This document shows, piece by piece, positions 48,865 to 58,482 of a DNA stretch of 64,000 bases. Both the position numbers and the translations under genes were made by a program. This DNA comes from Microthyrium microscopicum (lineage: Eukaryota > Ascomycota > Dothideomycetes > Microthyriales > Microthyriaceae). The number at the start of each line of letters is the position of its first letter. Position 1 is the stretch's first letter. The DNA is taken from the NCBI GenBank assembly GCA_010405405.1, contig MU004234.1, forward strand, positions 1,755,563 to 1,819,562, written 5' to 3'. The notes under the pieces were generated by a model. It saw nothing but the letters and a program-made list of their open reading frames with translations. It was not told the DNA's origin and did not search any database.

Positions 48865-49342
48865 ACCCGTTAAGGCATTGGCGGTGCCTACGATGTTCTT
48901 GTCGAAGAATCCTGTGCTCCAGACCTGGCATGGGACGAAAGAACCGCCTAGAATACCTACGAAAAATCGAAGGATAATCAGCCCTTTGGCATCTTTGAGA
49001 GCGATCGCACAAGCAGTTGGAATGGCGCCCAAGACGAGCGTGCCGGCGAAGACATATCGTGGGCCGAATCTATCGCATAAAGGGCCACTAATGGCGCGGA
49101 CGATAAGTGTTGCTGTGAGGGCGAGGATGTTGGAATTTGCGATTTCGTTCTGGCTGAGATGAAGATCCTTTTTGATCGTTTTGGTGATGAGAGGCGACCA
49201 AGCGTACCTGATGATGGATTAGGGACTAGATAATTCAATATGTAGAGCTTTGAAGGCATACCACGACATGAAAGCTACCATAAAACCCCACCAGGAGAAG
49301 AAGAACACTCGTCCATAGACATTGAATGGATTTGATACTGGT

Positions 49343-49364
49343 ATCGATCTGGCATCGATCTGGC
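49343..49364 (-). repeat. 11-bp tandem duplication in nitrate transporter exon 1
   Basis: GCCAGATCGAT occurs twice in a row on the coding strand. With one copy the frame runs [12 protein letters not shown] as in orthologues; with two it shifts. Confidence 0.93.
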
Positions 49365-49433
49365 TTTCTTATTGACAGGATTCACTTCTGGAGCCTTGAA
49401 GAGAACGGTAGGATCGAAGGGTAAGAAACCCAT

Positions 49434-50416
49434 GGTTGAATTACTACTTTCGCAGCGTGTAGTCCGACGGATTGTAAGAAAGAGAAAAGACCAAAGTATG
49501 CAGCGTCTCAAAAGTTTGCCATATCAAAAGTACCTGGGGTTCCTTGTTGTAGTAGTCTTGTAGATCAATCAAGTGCAGTGACACTATATATATAGATCTC
49601 TAGTAAATTCCATCCGGCCACACGCTACGTCTCCATATCTTGCCAGTCGATGAGATCGAATAATCATTGCTTCGAATCATTGAGGTGAATCTCCGGGAGA
49701 AGCACACATCTAGCCAAGTCTTCTCCGATAACATCAATGATCAGCTCAAGAAACATCCATATATCGAGGTTTTGGTGGGAGTTGGAATGTAGTTAGGAAA
49801 GAGATTCTCCGCGGCAACGATTGCGGATTTCCATAGCCAATGTAAAACCAGCTTTTCATTCGACGTAATGCAGCCAAGGGAATGGTGGTGAAATCCAAGA
49901 GAAGTCAAGAAAGCCAAGGGGAAAAGATTGCGAGGCCAGGCCTTAAATATCAACTTCTCCCCACACGACCCCCACATTGCAGCTCCAAGAGCTAAGATTG
50001 AATTGTGTATCCCTTATCATTTTCTAAGATCGGAGAAAGGAAACAAAATATTGAGAATCTGAATTCAGCTCCTCTAACGTTGATTCTAACTTGGCAATCT
50101 TGTGCGTGAACCTTGTTGGTCTTCATCACCTGCGAATTACCAAGAGACCAACAATGACACTGGAAGAGAACGACTTCTTTGGTACAATTTGTGTGCGAAA
50201 CAAAATAGACAGGGCTTACCCCCTAGTCAAGCAACCACAAATCAACAAGCATACCGCACATCATGGCAACACCTTGCGCACATCTAATTGTGTATGAACA
50301 AAGTCATTTTCATTATGTGTTGCCAACATATACAGTCAGTCAACATTAGAATTACAATAAACATTTTTCTGTCCGCCCATTACAGGCACAGCATCATCTC
50401 ATCATTCAGCAGTCCT
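49434..50416. promoter_or_regulatory. Promoter region of the nitrate transporter
   Basis: About 980 bp separate the transporter start from the 3' end of the BIM1-like gene. It contains a NirA-type site at 49807-49814 and GATA motifs that AreA-class factors could bind: CGATAA at 49726-49731, and TTATCA at 50014-50019, which reads TGATAA on the gene's strand. No gene is seen. Confidence 0.6.
49807..49814. promoter_or_regulatory. NirA-type nitrate-response site
   Basis: CTCCGCGG is a perfect match to the known NirA consensus CTCCGHGG and lies about 375 bp upstream of the nitrate transporter start. Together with nearby GATA motifs this is the arrangement expected of a NirA/AreA-controlled gene. 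Binding is inferred, not shown. Confidence 0.6.
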
Positions 50417-51183
50417 TTACAAGGAAGCATACATGCCCGCACCAACAGCAGCAAACAGCGCAGCAACTGGCACAGATCCCTTGATGGCACCGCTACCCTT
50501 GGTTGTGCTGTTACCAGAGCTTCCACTGCCTTCAGAGCTGTTGCCAGCGTTTGCATTGACGATCGCAGAGCCACTGACGCCAGTGTCGTTCTTGCATGAC
50601 CCGCTGTCTAGCACAGTCGCGTTCTTGCGGAATACGATATCAGCGCACTACAATCATGGTTAGCCAAGAACAGAATTCTGGAGAGATGGTGTGGTTTACG
50701 TTGTAGAGAGCGGCACCGGTGGAAGAGATGGTGATGACCTGAATGGACGCTTGTGTGCCATCGGTGATGTTTAGCGGCGAGAGTTTCGATTGTCCAACCT
50801 TGGACAGGCAGGTTTGGCCGGCACCGGTCTCGTTGTACATTGGGATGAGCGAGATGTTGAAGGTGGTTACTGCTGCGCCTAGCCCGAGGTTGATTGTGGT
50901 GAGGGCGTCGGGGTGAGAGCTATTCCAGACGACGGAACCGCCGTCAAGTGGCCAGGCAGTGCGGTTGTTGGCGCTGGTTTCTTGACCGATGCCGGCGCCT
51001 GCTATGCATTAGAAAATGGTCAAGTAGTGGTGAGTAGAGGAACGTACATGGGTAAAACCATTGGGAGATGCTTTGGTTGTTGGTGGCAAGGGCGAGAGAA
51101 TCGGCGCGCCAGAGAGGGTAGGTGAGATGGAAGTGAGCCATTGCGGCGGGAATGAGTGTGAGGAAAAGAGTCTTGAACTGCAT
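50417..51183 (-). CDS. BIM1/X325-like copper-associated GPI protein
   Basis: Three exons (51183-51048, 50998-50700, 50647-50417) give 221 residues. A signal peptide of 16 residues ends ...PAAMA, leaving His17 as the mature N-terminus (HFHLTYPLWR), as in the LPMO-like BIM1/X325 family, where the N-terminal His helps bind copper. Family segments follow: NNRTAWPLDGGSVVWNSSHP, a beta stretch with FNISLIPMYNETGAGQTCLS, LNITDGTQASIQVI, and ALYNCADIVF with paired cysteines. The Ser/Gly/Asn-rich stalk and the hydrophobic tail SVPVAALFAAVGAGMYASL suggest a GPI anchor. Known members act in copper uptake or at the cell surface and lack polysaccharide oxidation. The role here is inferred from the family. 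Many N-glycosylation sites are present. Confidence 0.88.
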
Positions 51184-53063
51184 GATGGTGACTTTGGTTC
51201 TTGTTGCTAAGTGTCAATGTGGTTTTCTGATTTCTGGATGAACAAAACGAGGGGTGGAGAAGAAGCTGAACCAAGGAGCAGGGTCAACACTACTTATTAT
51301 ATGTTCCAACAGGCCAAGCCAGCATGGTCGCATGAAGGCACGGTAGCACGGCAAGCTCTTGCAGGCACAATTTGAAGCTCTGGCCATAACGAGGGAGTAA
51401 AAAAGAAGGCTCCAGGTGAGCGGCGCGAAAAAGAATTACCTCATGGGCTTGTGGAGGCGTGCATGTTCGCGATATGGGAACGCGTTGATTCGTGAGAATG
51501 CATGAGCTAGTAGACTTGCACGAGGGAGGGCCAGGACATGGGGCATGAACGGGAACAACCAAGACGGGCTCTCGGGTAGGCAGGTGGACACTTGAAGGAA
51601 TTTTGAAGGTCACATCAGTATCCAGGCCCTTGAAACCTTGCATATTCGTGGCTTGATACTTGGTTAGCGAAGCGGCTCGGAGAGCTGTAGTTATGGTATA
51701 GGTCAGGGTCTTTCGCGATGAAGATCGCTTGGAAGCGCTGCCATTGCTAATAGTAGACACGGTACATGAACCCGACATCGGGCAAACCATGAGTGCATGT
51801 CGACTCTCGCCAAGATGCACAGCTACATGTGTACTGGCTAGCTATCGCGTATGAATGCAGGATCCGACAGACAGGGACAAAAGGTGAGAGGTTGAAGTTG
51901 AAGTTGGAGATGTGAGACTAAGGTTTGTGGGGTAGAACCACCACCAAGGCTGACTTCAGAAAGCAGCAAAACAACACTCCAGGCTAGCATGGCTGAAATC
52001 GGCAAGAAAATTGAGAAATCTTACATGGGAGGCCAGCCAGGCACTGATTCAAAAATCTCCAACCTCCAGGAACCAACAAAATCGACCTCCTCTGTGCAAT
52101 AAAAGAGCTCCATGCAGCGGATTATATCTTGGCAAGGCTGAGCTTGAATTCTATTGGCCAGAAACTTGCTCAAACATTCGCTCGAGCAGGGCTTGGCACG
52201 CTAGGGTCTGCATGTTGGAGCATAAGAGGCGTAGAGCTAAGTTCCTGCCTCGCCTAATTTTCTTTCCTACCTTTGTCTGAAAGAAGGTAGAAGATCGTGA
52301 GAAAGGCTGGTGAAGGCGATATATTGGAGCTGGACAGACATGAGGTAGGGATACGCGAGGTTTGTACGGTTGGGAGCCATGGTATGCTTCCCTAAGTTTC
52401 CTCATCCCATGTATAAAGTCGGAGGAAAAGGTTGCAGTTGGGATTGCGAATGCTTTGCAAATTGCGCAATTCTTCAAATAATCTTGATGTGTTGATAAAA
52501 GCACCGAGACACTGGTATCCAATAATCTAATGTGCCAAAGTCTAGAATTCTACTTAGTTTCACGCGAGGACACGCGATATACGGAAGTATTATTCGCGAT
52601 AGACCGTGCCCAGATATTGATGGAGGAAACATGCTCAAGAAGCGTATCATCTGGTACGTAGAATGATGCTCACGTGCTGGCATTGAATCTAGACATGACA
52701 AAAGAAAACTGTACCATATAGGTTGATCTCCACATCTCGAAGTGAAATAACGCGTGGAATATCTCCAGGAGTGCCATTGAACTATCAATAAGATCATATA
52801 GGCAGATTAAACATGCACTATCCAGACCTCCACAACCCACTCACTGGGAGCCACTATGCCGTCTTCTAGTCCTGTCTTGCCTGTCATATCTATGTACAAC
52901 ATGTCGATCGCCATCGTCGCTCGTCCAATACCCGCTCCGTCGGTCCCGTCGACACTCGCAACTTCATGATATTCGTCAGTCATGTCAATGCTAAGTAAGA
53001 TCCACACATGCAAATGCCAAAACAACAAAAGATGATCGCAACAACAATCAACAACAAACTTTC
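51184..53063. other. Intergenic region, 1.9 kb
   Basis: Normal base composition. Frames of 60-176 codons occur on both strands but overlap and show no family features. I see no RNA gene, repeat or transposon end. It contains the promoter of the BIM1-like gene at its left edge. Confidence 0.5.
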
Positions 53064-54649
53064 TCACCAAAAACTACTCTTCTTCTTATGCAACGTCTGC
53101 GGCACCGGTATGCGCTCATCACTCGACCTCCTAAGTCCCAAAAAGCTCTTCTTCGGCTTCGCCTGCTGCTGCACTTGCCCACCCAGATTCAGCATCGAGG
53201 CTGCAGGTCTACCACCCCCTTGTGCTCCATACGGATGCAGGTACGTGGATGGCCCAGCGGCACCCTGGTACCCTCCCAGATTCACGCTCGTCTGCGCGCC
53301 TGCTGCATGGCCATACATTGGCGCTGACTGTCTTTGTGGTGGCCGGGGTGGTTGAGAGGATTCAAGAAGGTTAGCCTGATCGCCGTATTTCTTGCGTAGG
53401 CGGGCTGTTTCGCGCTCGACTTCGGCTTCGCGTTTCCGACGCTCTTTGTCTTCTGCTTCGATCATTTTGCGGATACGCCGTGCTTCCATCTCATCTGCTT
53501 TCGCCTGCTGTTGGCGGCGCGCTTCGGCGGTGCGTTTCTCGGATTCTTGTTGTTTGCGGAGACGTGTGGCTTCCGCGTCAATCTGCCATTGCTCGCGGGC
53601 GTCCGGGGGTGGGGCCTGGAGCGGCGGTGTGGATTGCGCACGTCCGTAGGGAGAGTTCGATATGCGATGGGGTTGTGCTGCTGATCCTGGGCGAGGAGGT
53701 GGTGTTGGGCCGGGAGGGCGGACTGCAGCGGGCGAGGTGAGGTTCATGGAGCTGGCGTTGCCATTGAGCATTGGGGTGGACTTTTTGCGGCCAAGAATTC
53801 CGCCGCTGTTCTTGCGAGGCGCTTCGCCTGTGTTGAAGCAGTCTTTGCGTTGTTGGCAGTATACGTCGCGTATGACCCATGCGCTCAGTAGTAGGACTAC
53901 TTCTAAGCCTTTGTAGTCTTCCATATCTATTCTGTGGAAGTTTGACTCGTAGAGGGTGATGTCGCGATAATTATGTAATATGGCGACCATGATATCTGGT
54001 TCTTTGCCGCCCTTCTTTTTCTTGTTCGTGTCTGTCGATTTACCTGTTAGGTAACACACGATATTGTTCGATAATGACCCTTCCTTCTTCCACATGAATC
54101 GAAGTAGAGGAGTGGTAGCATCAGCCAGCGGATCATTTGCGCCCCGATCTAAACTGCTTGCGCTGGGAGTTCTAAATGACATTTGAGGCATGGAAAAGTG
54201 ATATGTATCACTCCCCCAGTTTGCACGTTTTTCAGTTACAACTACCTGCTGATCTGGATTATAGAGTTGTACTCCAAACTCGGCCGGAATTAGAGGAGCA
54301 GGGGCTGGTGGGACACCATTCTGAGCGCGTATTTCCTGAGCAGAGAGCGTGGGCTGTTGCCAGTTTGGCCGTAGTAGGACCTCGCCATAGTTTAGATCGG
54401 GTACATATGCATCAAACAATGCACATGCGTATAAGTTCTTCGCGATAGGGGTCGAAGGGTCTGGAAAGCGGAGGGTGTATCGTGGCTCAGGGTCAGAGTC
54501 GTGTTGTGTAAAAAGGAGGGAGTAGTCATGGCGACTTGTGCGATCTGTGGATGGGCGGAAGAAGTAGGCTATATCAAAGTAAGTTTGAGGCTACCTCAAT
54601 AGCGGATACTAGAGTAGTTGAACTTACTGGGGAGGTTAGAGTCCAGCAT
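53064..54649 (-). CDS. Conserved filamentous-fungal protein with basic coiled coil, unknown function
   Basis: Two exons, 54649-54628 (seven codons plus one base) and 54568-53064, give 508 residues. The N-terminal half (about 1-235) is a compact conserved region, with YTLRFPDPSTPIAKNLYACA, FDAYVPDLNYGEVLLRPNW, FGVQLYNPDQQVVVTEK, PLLRFMWKKEG and RIDMEDYKGLEVVLLLSAW. It looks like a paired beta domain and recurs as a hypothetical protein in many Pezizomycotina genomes. Residues about 245-330 are Pro/Ser-rich. A strongly charged Arg/Glu/Lys coiled coil covers about 330-405 (ARRIRKMIEAEDKERRKREA), and the tail is basic (KPKKSFLGLRRSSDER). No catalytic motif is visible and I give no function. It may be a scaffold or membrane-binding protein. 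Confidence 0.8.
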
Positions 54650-55160
54650 CGTGGCTACGCGAGCTGTATGCGGGATCTATGGAGCGCGAGGTAGAGTAGT
54701 GCGTTGGCAAATGGTGGATGACATGGACGACAGAGAAGTGCCAATAATGACATACACGTCTAGTAAGGGTGACTGAAGTTATGTATAGGGTAAGAGAAGA
54801 AGCATAGTAGTAGGATGTTGTGAAGCTCAAGGCAGTAAGTGACAGGCGCTTTGAAGTCTCCAGGCACGATGAGGGATGAGGCTGAGTAAATCTTGGTCCG
54901 TGATCTCCACTTTTAAAGGATATAAACGGTGGCTTGGCCAGTCAAAGCTGGGGAGCAGCGTTAGGTAGGGGAGTATATATTGTGGCGTTATTATTGCTCT
55001 ACATTTCCATGATTTACGTTGGCCACTATTTCAATTCACTATCACTTATTTCTTGGATAACCTGGCAGTAATATGAATGATCTGGTATGGTTGTATCCAT
55101 TTGCTATATGCAGAATTATTTTCGGAGGGCGCTTGGGCCTCGAATTCTCGCGCAGCACCC
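54650..55160. other. Promoter side and edge of the AT-rich block
   Basis: About 510 bp lie upstream of the coiled-coil protein gene. Composition is normal until about 55160, where it changes abruptly to the RIP-type TpA-rich state. The last normal bases (around 55125-55165) are GC-rich and may be a transposon end spared from RIP. Confidence 0.5.
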
Positions 55161-55199
55161 TTCACATCTTTAATATTTAATAAATAACTAAATACTATA

Positions 55200-56470
55200 A
55201 TTTCTTACTAACTATGTATCTATTTATTCTCTACTATAGATAGTCTTATTAAGCATCTTATTCTATATTATTTAATATATGCAAAATATTATCCTATACT
55301 AAAACTAAGTTACTAAAACAAGACTTATTAGAATTACTAGATCTATAGCCTAATTAGCTCAACTAGAGTGTTTTCCTCCTAAAATTATAACTACTAAGTA
55401 TAGCTTCTTATAAATCTATTACTTATTATATAGACCCTTATATCTAGGCTATAAGACAAACTTAGACTTAGGTATATTAGCCTAGTAGAAACCCTATTAG
55501 CCTAATTAAGTATATACGCGCTAAAGCGTATCTTAAATATAGATAAACTATTTTATAGGTTACTAAATAAATTTACTATAGTCTAAAAACTATTAAGTAC
55601 TAGAAATATAATCTAGATATATATAGATTAATATAAAAGCTATAAGATAAGTTATATAGAGTACTACCTTAACTAACTATTAAAAATAAAGACGCTATAT
55701 TATAATATTTACTCTTATTTAATTAGCTCTTATAGAACAAAATAGTTTACTAGTTAGAAAAAGAGCGTAGAATTAATATAAATTAAAGTATAATATCTTA
55801 TTTGCTAAAGAAAAGAGCTTAGAATAAGAAAGCCCTTATAAGAGTTTTAAATATATATAGTAAAGAACTATAAGTATTATATCTTTAAGATATAGTATAG
55901 TTTAATAATAAAGATTTAGTCTTCCTTAATAAGTTTATCTTTAAAGAATAAATAGGCTAAAAATATAGTACTTATATTCTAATTAGATTACCTTCTTGTT
56001 AAACTTAGAGTCTTAGATATAGAAAGACATAGGCTATTCTTATAACTATTACGCTATAGGGTTATCTTCCTTATACTAGTATATAAGAGAGTTATTATAA
56101 AGTAAAGAACTTCTACGATTAGATTAAAAACTAGCTTATTCTAGTACTATATAATTACTTTAAAACTTAAATACTAGTAGTAATCCTTAATAACGTATCT
56201 ATCTATATAGATTCTAATATTAAGTAATTATTAAAAGTAGCAAATTACGTAGTTTAATATCTATTACTATATTCTCTAAATTTTAATCCTATAGAACTAA
56301 CGTTTAGTATCTTAAAGGCTTAGATTTAACGATATTAAATTACAAAGTAGCGAAGTGCTACATCTTTTAAGGACTTCTTAGAGCATGCTTTAGCTTATAG
56401 TAAATGTAATTGTTTTGTAATAGCTTAGTTTAGACATACTACAAATAGTATATATTATAAAAAAACTAAT
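55200..56470 (+). mobile_element. Relic of an IS630/Tc1-type transposon (DDE_3)
   Basis: The degraded plus-strand frame keeps the recognisable end of a DDE_3 transposase. At about 56170-56350 it reads like NNVSIYIDSN followed by SLNFNPIELTFSILKA, the pattern of the D and E segments of fungal IS630/Tc1/mariner transposases. The C-terminal FKDFLEHALA ... FRHT follows. Upstream, GYLPYTSI and NFYD match the stretch before the second Asp. Many stops from RIP make it dead. Terminal repeats were not found. Confidence 0.75.
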
Positions 56471-57231
56471 ATATATACGTTCTTTACCTTTCTTATAGAG
56501 TATAAGCGATTAGCTGCTATAGAACTTTATTAGTAAAGTAAATAGCTATTATAGTATTAGACTAAAGTATCTTAAGCGTCTTAATTATTTATATATATAT
56601 TATATATCTATAAGATCTAAATACTAAATTAAGTTATTATAGATTAAATTTTAGGTATATATAGAAACTAATAATAAGACTACTATTTACTAAATAGTAT
56701 CCCTCTATCCTCCTATCCTTACTAACTATTCTATACTAGCTAGTAGTCCTTATCTATATATGCATATAGCAAATATAAATAAAGACTACTAACTAGTACT
56801 TTCTAGGCGCTATCTAATTTTATTTAAAAACGAGTTAAGATTCTATTATATATTGCTATTTATATAGTAGCTTTTAACTACTATACTAAAGTCCTAATAG
56901 AACTCTTTATCGTCTTAAATATAAGACTAGCAAGCTAAGGCCTTTACTCCTATATACTTTAACGATATATAGAGAATATAAGAATAAAGATATAGAAGTT
57001 AGAGTCCTATATAGAGAATAGTATTTTTTAATATAGTAGAGACGTACACTAGTAAGGAGAGAATTCTAAGAATCTTATTACTACTTTTAGATAGTAGCAA
57101 TCTAGTAGTAGTAGAGTCCTAGCTCTTTTAGTATTCCTTTTAGAATAGCAAGCTAGTAAAGCCTAACCTCTTATAATATTCCTTTAGAATAACGAACTAG
57201 CAGAGTCCTAGTAAATAAACTAAATAGATAG

Positions 57232-57340
57232 AGAAAATACATGCTAAATAGTAACTTAACCTAAATAAACTAAAGAAATTAAGGAAATATATACTAAATA
57301 GTAGCTTAACCTATAATTTATAGAGATAATATAGAGATAG
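57232..57340 (+). repeat. 109-bp repeat module, copy A
   Basis: Copy A begins AGAAAATACATGCTAAATAG and matches copy B at 57448-57556 almost base for base. Each copy holds an internal half-repeat (a GCTTAACCTA motif twice). Confidence 0.8.
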
Positions 57341-57447
57341 CACCCTATAAGGAATAAAGTTCTATAGCTCTAAGTCTTAAAGCTAAATTAAAGTTAATCT
57401 AGTAAGCTATAAGGTATAGAGTCCTAACTTCTTTAATAATATTATTA

Positions 57448-57556
57448 AGAAAATACACGCTAAAGGGTAGCTTAACCTAAATAAACTAGAGAAATTAAGG
57501 AAATATATACTAAAGAGCGGCTTAACCTATAGTTTATAGGTATAATATAGAGGTAG
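57448..57556 (+). repeat. 109-bp repeat module, copy B
   Basis: Second copy, 216 bp downstream of the first. A short GAGTCCTA motif also recurs between and before the copies. Confidence 0.8.
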
Positions 57557-57755
57557 ACTACTAAGAGAGTTAAAATCCTATTTAGATCCTAGTCGTTAAT
57601 AAATTATAGTAGATTGCTAAAGCTAGTAATATAATATTATAAAAAGAGACTTATTAATAGTATAGATACTAAAGAATAAGTTATCCTAAATAAAAAGATA
57701 ATAGAATAGGAATAGTAAACTAGTGCTAACCTAAGTAATAAAGTAATATATTAGT

Positions 57756-58067
57756 AAAGATAAGTATTAAATAAGAAAGATAAAGAAGTACTAGAGAATA
57801 GTAAGTAAAGAATAAATTTTATACTCTTTTTATACTAAGCAATACTAAATTAGGATATATTTATTATAACTAGCCTCTATATCTATATTATATATTAAAA
57901 AGTAATTTATTAGTAATAGTAAAGCACTAGTATCTAAGAATAGACTTATATAACCTTAGTATTAAGACTAGAGTAAAGAACTTACTAATAGAAAGATAAA
58001 TAGTAAAAGTATACTACTTAGTATTAAAGAAGAAAATAGTAAATACCTAATTTACTATAGCTAAAGT
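57756..58067 (+). repeat. 312-bp direct repeat, left copy
   Basis: It aligns without gaps to 58171-58482; about twenty positions differ and nearly all are transitions. It ends exactly at the run of Ns. It may be an LTR-type or other terminal repeat of an old element; the family is unknown. Confidence 0.85.
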
Positions 58068-58077
58068 NNNNNNNNNN
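58068..58077. other. Assembly gap (10 N)
   Basis: A run of ten Ns. It joins the end of the left 312-bp copy to a GC-rich island and probably marks an unresolved repeat. Confidence 0.98.
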
Positions 58078-58170
58078 ACGTGCGATCCCACGGAGTGTCC
58101 GAGCTTGGACACTACGGTACTTTTTGCATTAGTTGAGCCGTTTAGGTAGGGATCGCCCTGCGGCGTCACA
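58078..58170. other. Unmutated GC-rich island beside the gap
   Basis: These 93 bp are of normal composition inside a TpA-rich sea, and contain an imperfect inverted repeat GTGTCC-GAGCTT-GGACAC (58095-58112). It may be the spared end of another element or a contig-end artefact. No coding signal. Confidence 0.7.
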
Positions 58171-58482
58171 AAAGATAAGTATTAAATAAGGAAGATAGAG
58201 AAGTACTAAAGAATAGTAAGTAAAGAATAGATTTTATATTCCTTTTATACTAAGTAATACTAGATTAGGATATATTTATTATAACTAGCCTCTATATCTA
58301 TACTATATACTAATAAGTAATTTATTAGTAGTAATAAAGTACTAATATCTAAGAATAGATTTATATAATCTTAATATTAAGACTAGAGTAAAGAACTTAC
58401 TAATAGGAAGATAAATAGTAAGAGTATACTACTTAGTATTAAAGAAGAGAATAGTAAATACCTAATTTACTATAGCTAAAGT
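58171..58482 (+). repeat. 312-bp direct repeat, right copy
   Basis: The same length as the left copy with no insertions or deletions. Differences are A/G or C/T apart from one apparent A/T. Confidence 0.85.

Larger units (their letters stand above)
36486..49433 (-). pseudogene. nrtA: NRT2/CrnA nitrate transporter, disrupted
   Basis: This is a host gene for a plasma-membrane nitrate:H+ symporter (major facilitator, NNP family). The visible coding parts are 49433-49262, 49207-48865, 37640-37019, 36964-36696 and 36635-36486. The N-terminus MGFLPFDPTVLFKAPEVNP, then [33 protein letters not shown] and [16 protein letters not shown], are typical. The first nitrate signature (TGGFGNSGGGITYF) and the second (GFVGAVGNFGGVIG) are both intact. 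The large loop with TPVGKWSERH is present and the end is PIPKGQIGGR. Two lesions are seen: an 11.2-kb element inserted inside the ALTGGFG codons, and an 11-bp tandem duplication (49343-49364) in exon 1 that shifts the frame. Remaining exons, splice sites and the upstream nitrate-type site look undamaged, so inactivation seems recent. Confidence 0.93.

Noticed and set aside
51290-51820. 176-codon minus-strand frame
   Set aside because: Composition and sequence look like translated intergenic DNA; no domain, no neighbouring exon that extends it.
58068-58171. Idea that the N gap and island mark a Starship-type captain locus
   Set aside because: No tyrosine-recombinase domain, no target-site structure and no cargo genes are visible.
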